NCBI RefSeq assembly: GCF_002217795.2
Contig: NZ_AP018823.1
Span: 3,100,001-3,164,000 of the forward strand
Origin: Aquitalea magnusonii
GTDB taxonomy: Bacteria; Pseudomonadota; Gammaproteobacteria; Burkholderiales; Chromobacteriaceae
Reading direction: 5' to 3'
DNA: 64,000 nucleotides
A program made the translations under genes and the position numbers. Below, piece after piece: positions 8,132-17,200 of this stretch. How positions within the stretch are numbered: the stretch's first letter is position 1; every line of letters starts with the position of its first letter. The notes below the pieces were generated by a model. It did no database searches. It saw only the letters and a list, made by a program, of their open reading frames with translations, and was not told the origin of the DNA.

Positions 8132-9427
8132 TCAGCGGCCCGCCATCGACTGCAGGTGCAGCGAGAAATCATCCACCGCCTGTTCCAGTTCCAGCAGCAG
8201 GCCGGGCAGGCCATCCACCCGGCCTGCCCTGGCCGCCTGCTCCAGCCTGGCGGCAATCTCGGCAAGGCTGGCCGCCCCCACGGTGCGGCTGGCCCCTTTG
8301 ATGCGATGCGCCAGCGCCACGCAGGTCGGCAGATCGCCCTGCTGCCAGGCGTGCAGCAACAGGCCCAGATCGGCCTGCTTGTCTTGCAGATAGTGCTGCA
8401 GCAAGGGCAGCTCCAGCGCCCAGTCGCCCTGACTCAGATCAAACAGCACCGCTCGGTCCAGCACCGGCAAGGACGCCGTATTGCTGAGCGCGCATTCAGG
8501 CAACCAGGGGGACAAGGCGGTGCAATCAAAAGAACGGGGCAGCCAGCCATCCGGCATGGGCTCAAGCGCTTGCGGCAGGGCATGCGGCTGTGGCAGCACC
8601 ACCAGCAGCGGCGTGTGGCCGCGCCAAGGCTGGATGCTTTCCAGGCGGCGCATCGGCGGCAACAAGGCCGGCAGACTGCAACCGGGCTGCGGCTCAGCCA
8701 ACAGCAGCGCCGCCACCGCCTGCTGCTGCCAGCATTGCAAGGCCGCCGCCACCGTGTTGACGGTGTTCAGCGGATAGCCCGCACCCTGCAATTGCCGCTG
8801 TAGCTGCCCGCTTTGCTCGGCATCGGCACACAGCAACAAAACCGGCCAGCGCCCAGCCACGGCGGCACAAGGCGAAGTCTGTGCCTCGGGCATGCTCGGC
8901 TTGAGCTGCAGACTGATATGCATGCCGCGCGCACCGGACTCCAGGCTCAGCTCCGCCCCCAGGCTGCGCGCCAGTTGTCGGCAGTGCAGCCAGTCGGCCT
9001 GGGCGTGCCGACCCTTGCGCGCGCGCGCCGGTCCGCAGTGCTTGCCCGCCGACATGCTGGCGTCGCCTGCGCGACTGGCGATCAGCTCCAGGGTAAGAAT
9101 CTGGCGCATGTGCTGCTGTGCCCACACCTGCGCCTTGAGCACCAGCCTCCCCCCGGCCTGGGCAGGCAAGACCAGCGACAGCAGTTGCATCAGCAGTTGC
9201 TGCAGTACGGGAAGGTCCAGTTGCAGCACCGCGGCCAGTGCGCTGTCCAGTTCCAAGCTGAAATCCACCTGCAGGTGCTGGGCCTGCGGCTGAAAGCGCA
9301 GATGCAACTGCCGCAGCAGGCTGGCCAGGGCAACATCATCGGCGGGCCGTACCAGTTGGCGGGCAGACAGCAAGGGCGGGATCAGGGGCGGGCGGGATTC
9401 AGGCATCGATAGCGGCATCGGTGGCAA
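8132..9427 (-). CDS. Degenerate hybrid-kinase-like protein with intact C-terminal Hpt domain
   Basis: This 431-residue soluble protein looks like the C-terminal half of an EvgS/BvgS-type hybrid kinase. Residues of about 50-175 resemble a worn HATPase fold, with no clear N, G1 or G2 boxes and no phosphorylatable dimerisation helix before it. Residues of about 195-310 resemble a receiver. The acidic pair is reduced to 'LCADAE' and the acceptor position is 'LLLAEPQPG', with no Asp. Residues of about 325-430 form a good Hpt domain with the phospho-His in 'ALAHRIKGASRTVG' (His374). It can probably accept or relay phosphate but not autophosphorylate. It is last in an operon after a PotD-like protein and a GGDEF protein, 35 bp from the latter. 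Confidence 0.7.
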   Translation of the reverse strand: MPPMPLSMPESRPPLIPPLLSARQLVRPADDVALASLLRQLHLRFQPQAQHLQVDFSLELDSALAAVLQLDLPVLQQLLMQLLSLVLPAQAGGRLVLKAQVWAQQHMRQILTLELIASRAGDASMSAGKHCGPARARKGRHAQADWLHCRQLARSLGAELSLESGARGMHISLQLKPSMPEAQTSPCAAVAGRWPVLLLCADAEQSGQLQRQLQGAGYPLNTVNTVAAALQCWQQQAVAALLLAEPQPGCSLPALLPPMRRLESIQPWRGHTPLLVVLPQPHALPQALEPMPDGWLPRSFDCTALSPWLPECALSNTASLPVLDRAVLFDLSQGDWALELPLLQHYLQDKQADLGLLLHAWQQGDLPTCVALAHRIKGASRTVGAASLAEIAARLEQAARAGRVDGLPGLLLELEQAVDDFSLHLQSMAGR

Positions 9428-9462
9428 AGGGGGTGGCGCCGGTCTGACAACACTGGCGGGAA

Positions 9463-11187
9463 TCAGGAATAAGGCAGTTGCCTGGTATGGCCGTCACGCT
9501 GGATGGCCTTGACATGATACATGGCATGATCAGCCTGGTTGACCAGTTGTTCGGCGGACGTACCGTCGCGCGGATAAAGACTGTAGCCGATGCTGGCCCC
9601 CACTTCCAGCCTCTTGTCTTCCACAATCATCGGCTCGCTGATGATCAGGGCCAGCTTGTCCAATAGCTCGGACAGGGCATCGGTGGAAAAACTGCCTTGC
9701 AGCAGGATCAGGTACTCATCCCCGCCCATGCGCGCCACCATGTCGCTGCCACGCACCGCATGCTGCAAGCGGCGGGCAACCACTTGCAGCACTTGATCGC
9801 CAACCGCATGGCCATGCTGGTCATTGATCTGCTTGAAGTGGTCCAGATCGACAAACAGCACGGCAAACTGTGCGCCACTTCGCTGCGACAGGGCCAGCAT
9901 TTTTTCCAACTGCTGGAAAAACAAGGCACGGTTGGCCAGGCCGGTCAGGCTGTCGTGGTGCGCCAGGTAGCTCAGCTCGCGCTGACTGTCGTACAGGCTG
10001 GCCATATGGCTGTTGATCTGCCGCTGCATGCGGTCGAAATTGCGTGCCAGCACCCCAATTTCGTCATTGCGCTCCACCGGCAGCGCTACCTGCTGGCGGG
10101 TATCGGGAAAACTGCAGGCCGCCTGGGCCAGGGTATTGATGGGACGCAGCATGGCGCGGGCAAACACCACCGCCAGCAAAATGGCGATGACACTGAACGC
10201 CAGTACCATGTGGATAATGCGCTGCCCCAGTGGCGCAGCCAGTGCCAGTACGCTATCTAGCGGCTGTACCAGGCCGGTCACCACGAAATCATCCCGGCTG
10301 CCGCGGCCGATGGGCAGGCGGACAAAGGCCATCACCTTGCCGGCGGATTGTTCCGGCTGCGCCAGGCCGCTCAGCGCCAGGCTCCCCGCCTTGCGCTCGA
10401 ACAACAGATGGGTGGGTGCAAAACTGTCCTGCATCAGGATGCGTCGCCCCTTGTCAAAGCCAAAAGTCTGCGTCGGATCGGGGTGAACCAGGAAATCACC
10501 CCAGCGATTGGCCATGTATAGCTGGTAATCCTTGGGCAAATCCAGTTGCAACTGGCTGAGCAGCCGAGTCAGGTCCAGATTGATGACCAGCAGACCGCCG
10601 GGCCGGCCATCGCGACGGGAAAGCGGAGTCGCCACCATCAGGCCTGGCCGCCCTTCCGCATCATGGGCGGCCCGCTCATGGTTGACGGCAATGGATGACT
10701 GATAAATCTGCCCGGCAGGAACCAGCAGGGTTTCGAACACGTAGGGAAAATGTCCCTTCTCCTGCAAATCCTTGTCGTCCACCCGCAAGGTCAGCCCGCC
10801 CTGGCTATCCACCCGCACCAGTTCCAGTCCGTTGTTGGCGGCACCGATCAACCTTACCTGCAGGTATTCCGGATGCAAGGCCAACATGGAGGCAAAGGCT
10901 TGGGCCAGTTCCTGCTTGGCAATGCGCAATCGCTGCGCTTGCTGGCCGTTGATAACCCGCTCCACATCCACCAGGCGCGACAACAGCAACGCATCATCGG
11001 CAGCTTCTTCCACCGACTGCGACAAGCGGCGGTTAACCCCGCGAGCCGCAGTAATCAGGTCACTCTGTGCCGCCGACACCAGCATGGCGCGATTGACGGT
11101 ATAGGCGTAGTAGCCGGTGATGCCGGAGGCGAGAATGCCGAAGATGGCCAGCAAGAGCGCCAGTTTGACCAGAAGACCGGGACGCAT
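9463..11187 (-). CDS. Cache-HAMP-GGDEF diguanylate cyclase (GGDEY variant)
   Basis: A 574-residue inner-membrane protein. TM1 is at about 6-30, a large periplasmic double-Cache sensor at about 40-320, TM2 at about 322-345, HAMP at about 347-400 and GGDEF at about 405-570. The cyclase motif reads GGDEY (488-492), a conservative change from GGDEF, with all catalytic acidic residues kept. The RxxD inhibitory site (RGSD) lies exactly five residues before it, so product feedback is expected. 'HHDSLTGLANRALFF' and 'DLDHFKQIND' are intact. The start codon lies 3 bp after the stop of the PotD-like gene. This tight coupling suggests that the binding protein feeds a signal to the Cache domain. Confidence 0.9.
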   Translation of the reverse strand: MRPGLLVKLALLLAIFGILASGITGYYAYTVNRAMLVSAAQSDLITAARGVNRRLSQSVEEAADDALLLSRLVDVERVINGQQAQRLRIAKQELAQAFASMLALHPEYLQVRLIGAANNGLELVRVDSQGGLTLRVDDKDLQEKGHFPYVFETLLVPAGQIYQSSIAVNHERAAHDAEGRPGLMVATPLSRRDGRPGGLLVINLDLTRLLSQLQLDLPKDYQLYMANRWGDFLVHPDPTQTFGFDKGRRILMQDSFAPTHLLFERKAGSLALSGLAQPEQSAGKVMAFVRLPIGRGSRDDFVVTGLVQPLDSVLALAAPLGQRIIHMVLAFSVIAILLAVVFARAMLRPINTLAQAACSFPDTRQQVALPVERNDEIGVLARNFDRMQRQINSHMASLYDSQRELSYLAHHDSLTGLANRALFFQQLEKMLALSQRSGAQFAVLFVDLDHFKQINDQHGHAVGDQVLQVVARRLQHAVRGSDMVARMGGDEYLILLQGSFSTDALSELLDKLALIISEPMIVEDKRLEVGASIGYSLYPRDGTSAEQLVNQADHAMYHVKAIQRDGHTRQLPYS

Positions 11188-11190
11188 GGC

Positions 11191-12228
11191 TCAGAAGCTC
11201 CCCGGCCGGTCGCCAGAATAGATTTTCTGCCACAGCGCTTCACGCCGGGCAGCATCCTCCACCGGCTGCAGCCACAGTACGCGCGCGCCGGCAGTCAGCT
11301 CATTGCTGGGTGACAGGGTGTTGGCCAGGCCCTGGCGCGTGGGCAGCAGGGCGCTGACAGAGGGCTCCAGCATGTAATTGATCCATTGCTGTGCCAGCAA
11401 TGGCTTACGCGCGGCAACCGTCATCGCCCAGCAGTCCAGCCAGGCCAGCACGCCTTCGCGCGGAATGGCATAGCCGACATCGGCCCCGGCCTGGCGCAGG
11501 GAGTTGAGCTGCTGGGTGCCGTAATTACCAAACATCACGGCAATCCGATGGCGGATGAACAGCTCGCTGGCTTCTTCCGGCAGGGTGTAATAGGTCAGCA
11601 CATTGCGCCGCAGGGCAATCAGCCGCTGCACCAGCATGGCTTGCTGGGCTGCCGACAGTTGGAATGGCTGGCTGATGCCGCTGGCCAGCGCGGCAAAGGA
11701 AAAATTGTGCTGCCCGCTGTTGAAATCCAGCACCTTGTGGCGATAGCGCCGGTCCCACAGCACATTCATCGAATCGGGAGGCCGGGAAAACTGGCGCTTG
11801 TCGTAGATGATGCCCATGGTGGAATAGGTATACGGCACGGCATACAGCCGGCCCCGCTGCTGCAGGCCGGGAATGGCGGCCAACTGCCGGAAGCGCGGCA
11901 ACTGGCGGCGGGTATTGGGCAGCAAGGCTGGATCAAGCGGCTTGAGCAGTCCGGCGGCATAATAACGCTGCATTTCGGCGGTGTTGGCTGCCACCACGTC
12001 AAAACGCGGGCCATTGGGCGCATGCATGTGCGCCCACAGTGCCTCGTCGGAATCGACAAAGGTCACTTCCACGCTGGCCTGGTAGCGCTGCTCAAATGCC
12101 TGCACCACATCCCGATCCGCATAACCCGGCCAGGCCAGTACGCGCAGCACGTCCCTGGCCAGCGCAAGCTGGCAGCACAACAGGCAGCCGATTATCCCCG
12201 CAAGCAGGCTGTGTATTCTTGTTGCCAC
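11191..12228 (-). CDS. PotD-like periplasmic binding protein, no transporter partner
   Basis: A 345-residue type II periplasmic binding protein of the spermidine/putrescine (PotD/PotF) family. It has a signal peptide (about 1-25), then 'LRVLAWPGYADRDVVQAFEQRY', the hinge region 'YAVPYTYSTMGIIYDKR' and a C-terminal 'LLAQQWINYMLEPSVSALL'. A GTG start is used with no strong ribosome site. No ABC permease or ATPase is nearby; the next two genes are a Cache-GGDEF protein (3 bp away) and an Hpt protein. This mirrors NspS, a PotD homologue of Vibrio cholerae that signals through the GGDEF-EAL protein MbaA and does not transport. The ligand (polyamine or another cation) is inference. Confidence 0.85.
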   Translation of the reverse strand: MATRIHSLLAGIIGCLLCCQLALARDVLRVLAWPGYADRDVVQAFEQRYQASVEVTFVDSDEALWAHMHAPNGPRFDVVAANTAEMQRYYAAGLLKPLDPALLPNTRRQLPRFRQLAAIPGLQQRGRLYAVPYTYSTMGIIYDKRQFSRPPDSMNVLWDRRYRHKVLDFNSGQHNFSFAALASGISQPFQLSAAQQAMLVQRLIALRRNVLTYYTLPEEASELFIRHRIAVMFGNYGTQQLNSLRQAGADVGYAIPREGVLAWLDCWAMTVAARKPLLAQQWINYMLEPSVSALLPTRQGLANTLSPSNELTAGARVLWLQPVEDAARREALWQKIYSGDRPGSF

Positions 12229-12657
12229 GTTTGGTTTTCTTTTTTCAATCTGCCGTTTGATTTTTGAATGTAGCTGCTTATCAAACTTATCACCGGATTT
12301 TTTTACAGAAATTTCTTAGCCAGCCAGGCGTTCGCGCCAACTTGCAGCCCGCTGCAACAATGCGCCGGCCAAAGCCTGCCGCAACAAGGGCAGAAGCCAA
12401 GCCGACCGGCCGGCTTTGTCGCAGGACACAGGCCGCTGGCACGGCATCCGCCGCCGGCAAAAGCAGGAAGCCTGCCCCCGGTGCCACTGCCATAGCGGCG
12501 GCAGCTTCCCGCAGCATGGCAAACCGTGCATGCGGCGCGCCCATCGGCACGTGCCGATTATCCACCCCTGCTGTGACAAACCATCGTTGGCAAGCAGCAT
12601 GCCGCACCGGCAAATGCAGCAGCGCTGCGCCATTGCGCCAGCGCCACCGCACGCCAA

Positions 12658-12705
12658 TGCACCAAACAGCGGCACGAAATAAGCGGCACACACCTTTTTG
12701 GTGCA
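12658..12705 (+). promoter_or_regulatory. Two tandem NtrC-like enhancer sites
   Basis: Site 1 (12658-12674) is TGCACC-N5-GCGGCA and site 2 (12689-12705) is CACACC-N5-GGTGCA. Each resembles the NtrC consensus TGCACC-N5-GGTGCA with two mismatches. Their centres are 31 bp apart, about three helical turns, so dimers would bind the same face. They lie about 145 and 175 bp upstream of the predicted start, a usual distance for sigma-54 enhancers. Confidence 0.6.
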
Positions 12706-12814
12706 TCTGCACTGTTTTGCAGCATGCAATACCGCCCCGCCCTTCCCCAAAAGCGGGCTGGAAACGGCCATTTCCGGGCATTGCGGAACCAGGCTGGTGC
12801 GCTTTTGCACCAGC

Positions 12815-12830
12815 TGGCACTGCCCTTGCT
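12815..12830 (+). promoter_or_regulatory. Sigma-54 (-24/-12) promoter of the ammonium transporter
   Basis: TGGCAC-N5-TTGCT matches the RpoN consensus in both elements with the required GG-N10-GC spacing. The expected transcript start is near 12841, giving a leader of about 29 bases. The AAGGAGGA at 12833-12840 would then lie just upstream of the transcript start and would not serve as a ribosome site. Confidence 0.8.
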
Positions 12831-12869
12831 TTAAGGAGGACACAAAAGCCGACAACAACGGGACTCGCC

Positions 12870-14072
12870 ATGCCAACTGCCAACGCACCATCAGACGTAC
12901 TGTTTCTGCTGCTAGGAGCCATCATGATCCTGGCCATGCACGCCGGTTTTGCCTTTCTGGAACTGGGCACCGTGCGCAAGAAAAACCAGGTCAACGCGCT
13001 GGTGAAGATTCTCACCGACTTTGCCGTCTCCGCCATTGCCTACTTTTTTGTCGGTTACACCGTGGCCTACGGGGTCAACTTCCTGGGTGATGCCCGCCAT
13101 ATCGCCGATCACCATGGTTATGAGCTGGTGAAGTTCTTCTTCCTGCTGACCTTTGCCGCCGCCATTCCGGCCATCGTGTCCGGCGGTATTGCCGAGCGTG
13201 CCAAGTTCCACCCGCAATCTGCCGCCACCTTTTTGCTGGTAGGCCTGGTGTATCCCTTCTTCGAGGGCATTGCCTGGAACAACCACTACGGCGTGCAGGA
13301 CTGGCTGAGCCACAGCTTTGGCCAGCCCTTCCATGACTTTGCCGGTTCGGTGGTGGTGCATGCGGTGGGGGGCTGGATTGGCCTGGCTGCCGTGCTGAAT
13401 CTGGGTGCGCGCCGTGGCCGCTACAGCAAGGAAGGCCGCATCTCCGCCCATCCGCCCTCTTCCATTCCGTTTCTGGCACTGGGGGCGTGGATTTTGATTG
13501 TCGGCTGGTTCGGCTTTAACGTGATGAGCGCGCAGCGTCTGGATGGTATTTCCGGCCTGGTGGCGATCAACTCGCTGATGGCCATGGTGGGCGGCACGCT
13601 CAGCGCCATGTGGGCTGGCAAGAACGACCCTGGCTTCATTCACAACGGCCCGCTGGCCGGCCTGGTGGCAGTGTGTGCCGGCTCGGACATCATGCACCCG
13701 CTGGGCGCGCTGGTGGTGGGCCTGGTGGCCGGTGGCATGTTTGTCTGGCTGTTCACCCAAACCCAGAACCGCTGGAAGATTGACGACGTGCTGGGGGTAT
13801 GGCCGCTGCACGGCATTTGCGGTGCCTGGGGTGGCATTGCCGCCGGTATTTTCGGCCAGAGCGCGCTGGGCGGTCTGGGCGGCGTCAGCCTGCTGTCGCA
13901 AGTGCTGGGCACCGTGGCCGGCGTTGCCGTTGGCTTTGTCGGCGGTTATGTGGTGTATGCGCTGCTGCGTAAAACCGTGGGCATCCGCCTGGATGAAGAA
14001 GAGGAGTTCAACGGGGCGGATCTGACCATCCACCAGATCAGCGCCACACCGGATCGCGAAACCAACTGGTGA
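12870..14072 (+). CDS. amtB: Ammonium transporter, Amt/AmtB family
   Basis: A 400-residue membrane protein with 11 predicted TM segments, an ammonium channel of the Amt/Mep/Rh family. The twin pore histidines are His164 ('FAGSVVVHAVGG') and His314 ('GVWPLHGICGAWGG'). The 'AIVSGGIAERAKF' and 'GWFGFNVMSA' motifs are intact. There is no cleavable leader before TM1. I chose the ATG at 12870 because TM1 begins ten residues later and because the sigma-54 start site lies just upstream. The open frame runs 200 codons further 5' without conserved content. No glnK neighbour is seen. NtrC/RpoN control implies induction under nitrogen limitation. A GC-rich hairpin without a T-run follows at 14083-14107. 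Confidence 0.93.
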   Translation: MPTANAPSDVLFLLLGAIMILAMHAGFAFLELGTVRKKNQVNALVKILTDFAVSAIAYFFVGYTVAYGVNFLGDARHIADHHGYELVKFFFLLTFAAAIPAIVSGGIAERAKFHPQSAATFLLVGLVYPFFEGIAWNNHYGVQDWLSHSFGQPFHDFAGSVVVHAVGGWIGLAAVLNLGARRGRYSKEGRISAHPPSSIPFLALGAWILIVGWFGFNVMSAQRLDGISGLVAINSLMAMVGGTLSAMWAGKNDPGFIHNGPLAGLVAVCAGSDIMHPLGALVVGLVAGGMFVWLFTQTQNRWKIDDVLGVWPLHGICGAWGGIAAGIFGQSALGGLGGVSLLSQVLGTVAGVAVGFVGGYVVYALLRKTVGIRLDEEEEFNGADLTIHQISATPDRETNW

Positions 14073-14229
14073 TTGATTGATGGTCGGGCCTGGTGCGCGG
14101 GCCCGACTACCTTGTCATAATCTTGATCCGCCTCAGACATTGGCGGTTTTGTCCGACAAGAGGACACACAGCGCGCAAGGCCTCCGCTATGCTGACGACA
14201 AGTGTTACCCGCAGGCAGCTACCGGAATC

Positions 14230-17200
14230 ATGAGCACGCAATTTTCCCCGCACGGCAGGCGCTCCCTGCGCACTCGCATCACCCTTGGCATGTTGCTGGC
14301 ATTGGTGCTTACCCTGTGGCTGGCCACCTTGCTGATCAGCCATAGTCTGCGCCAGCAGATGGAAGACACCATTTCCGCCCAGCAGTTTTCCACCGTATCG
14401 CTGGCGGCACGCGAAGTGGACCGCTCGGTACGGGAGCGGGTGCAGGCACTGCAGTCCCTCACCACCCAATTCAAGGGCAAGCCGGTCAGCACCGCAGCCA
14501 TTCAGCCGGAACTGCTGCGGCGGCCGATTCTGCTGATGATGTTCAACTGGGGCATCGTGGTGCTGGATAAAAACGGCGAGGTAAAAGCCAGCATACCGGA
14601 AAGCCTGGGGCGCAATGGCCGCTCCTATGCCGACAGCGCGTTTTTCCGGCTGGCCATGCAGCACGGCGGACGCTATATCACGGAGCCGATGCAAGGCCAT
14701 TACAGCGGCCAGCCGGTGATTTCCATGCTCGAACCGCTGCTGGATGCCCATGGCAAGCTGGTGGGACTGATCATGGGGGTCACCAATCTGGCGCAAGCCA
14801 ATTTTCTGGATGACATCAGTTCGGCGCGCTATGGTGCCACCGGCAGCTTCTTCATTACCGCACCGCAAAGCCGCCGCTACATCATGTCCTCGGACAAGCA
14901 GCGCCTGCTCAAGGCCGGCCCGCCGCCCGGCATCAACGCCTTGTATGACCGCTATATCAATGGCTATGAAGGATCCGGGGTGGCCATGAGTTCACGCGGG
15001 GTGCTGGAGCTGTCTTCCAGCGTACACATCAAGTCCACCGGCTGGCTGATGCAGTCGGTGCTGCCGGCGGAAGAAGCGTTTGCCCCCATCCACACCCTGC
15101 AGCACCAGTTGTTCGCCCTGGCGCTGTTGCTGACCTTGCTGGCCGGCGGCCTGTGCTGGTGGTGGCTGCGCCGCCAGTTGCTGCCGCTAAGCGAAGCCAC
15201 CCAGTTGCTCACCCGCATGGGCGATGGCGAACTGCCCAAACAGCCCTTGCCAGTGAGCCGGGCAGACGAAGTGGGCCTGTTGGCCACCTCCTTCAACACA
15301 CTGCTGGAACGCATCCAGCGCGAAGAAGAAAAAGCGGCCGAACACGCCGCCAACCGCTTGCTGCGCAAGATCGTGTCGCAGATTCCCGGCGTGGTGTTCC
15401 AGTACCGCATGTTCAGCGATGGCCATGGCTGTTTTCCGTTTGCCAGTGAAGCCTTTTACGACATCTACGGCATCCGGCCGGAAACGGTCAACCAGTGTGC
15501 CGACCCGATTCGCAATATGGTTCACCCGCTGGATCGCGACAGCTTCTTTGAAGCCCTGCACCACTCGGCACAGACGCTGACGCAATGGCGTACCGAATAC
15601 CGCATCTGCCTGCCGGACGGCCAGATCAAGTGGCTGCTGGTGGATGCCATGCCAGAGCAAGATGGCGACGAAGTGCTGTGGTACGGCTTCATTGCCGACA
15701 TCAGCCGCCACAAGAGCATGGAGGCGGAGCTACGCATTGCCGCCACCACCTTTCTCACCCAGGAAGGCATCATGGTCACCGACCCGGAGGGCTGCATCCT
15801 GCGGGTGAATCCATCCTTCTGCCAGATTACCGGCTATGACAGCGCCGACGTGGTGGGCAAAACCCCCGCCGTGCTCAGTTCGCACCGCCATCCGGCGGCC
15901 TTTTACCAGCAATTGTGGCAATCCCTGCTGGAGCACGGCGCCTGGCAGGGAGAAATATGGAATACCCGCAAGAACGGCGAAGTGTTCCCGGAATGGCTGA
16001 CCATCACGGCGGTAAAGGACAGTGCCGGCCACACCAGCCATTACGTGGCCATCTTCCAGGACATTACCGAGCGCAAGGCCGCTGCCGATGAAATCCAGAC
16101 CCTGGCCTTTTACGATGCCCTCACCCACCTGCCCAACCGACGGCTGCTGCAGGACAGGCTGCAACATGCGCTGGATGCCGCCCGCCGCCAGAAGGCATAT
16201 GGTGCGCTGCTGTTTCTGGACCTGGATAATTTCAAGTCGCTGAACGACACCATGGGCCACGATATCGGCGACATCCTGCTGCAGGAAGTGGCCGGCCGCC
16301 TGCTGCGCTGCCTGCGCACCGGCGACACGGTGGCGCGGCTGGGGGGAGACGAATTCATCGTGATGCTGGAAAACCTGGGCGCACAGCGCGATCAGGCCAT
16401 GCGCGAGGCCGAAACCGTAGGCCGCAAGATTCTGGCCACCCTGCATCAGCCCTACCAACTGCGCGGCCAGGACTACCGTGGCAGTTCCAGCCTGGGCATT
16501 GCCCTGTTTGCCGACGAAAACAGCAGCAGCGAGGACATTCTCAAGCAGGCAGACCTGGCGATGTACCAGGCCAAATCCGCCGGGCGCAATACCCTGCGCT
16601 TCTTCGACCCGCTGATGCAGGCGGAAATCAATGCCCGTACCCGACTGGAAGCAGAGCTGCACCAGGCACTGGAACAGGGCGAGTTCAGCCTCTACTACCA
16701 GCCACAGATCCATCACGGCCAGCCCTGCCGCAGCGTGGAAGCCCTGCTGCGCTGGCATAGCCCGCAACATGGGCTGATGCTGCCGGCGGCCTTTATTGCG
16801 CTGGCAGAACAAAGCAACCTGATTCTCGCCATCGACCACTGGGTACTGCAGCAAGCCTGCATCCAGTTGGCCGAATGGGCCAAGAACCCTGCCACCGCAG
16901 GACTGAGCATTGCCGTCAATGTCAGCGCCCGCCAGTTCCACCAGGCAGACTTTGTCAGCCGTGTCAGCGCACTGCTGCGCGAGAGCGGTGCCAACCCCAC
17001 GCTCTTGAAGCTGGAAATCACCGAAAGCCTGCTGCTGATGAAACTGCGCGATGCCGCCTGCAAGATGAACAGCCTGCGCGCCATGGGCATCACTTTTGCG
17101 CTGGACGACTTTGGTACCGGCTACTCATCGCTGTCCTACCTCAAGCAGTTGCCGCTGGACCAGGTAAAAATAGACCGCAGCTTTGTGCGCGATGTCCTGG

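Larger units (their letters stand above)
12229..12869. promoter_or_regulatory. Long control region between the PotD-like operon and the ammonium transporter
   Basis: These 641 bases hold the divergent promoters. The transporter side has two NtrC-like sites and a sigma-54 promoter (separate entries). The frame of the transporter is open through the whole region, but its translation is Ala/Arg/Pro-rich with no known similarity, and I do not count it as coding. An inverted repeat CTGGTGC-gcttt-TGCACCAG (12794-12813) ends just before the -24 element and may be a further operator. Confidence 0.6.

Noticed and set aside
6449..8803. A 784-codon open frame opposite the fumarase gene
   Set aside because: It lies antisense to fumA and part of the Hpt gene. 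The translation is rich in His, Gln and Arg with no family signature, as expected of the complement of a GC-rich gene.
12833..12840. AAGGAGGA as the ribosome site of amtB
   Set aside because: No in-frame start codon lies at a usable distance, and the predicted transcript begins at or after its last base.
12264..12869. A 200-residue N-terminal extension of the ammonium transporter
   Set aside because: The frame is open but the product is low-complexity Ala/Arg/Pro. The stretch contains the sigma-54 promoter and NtrC sites, so it is control DNA.
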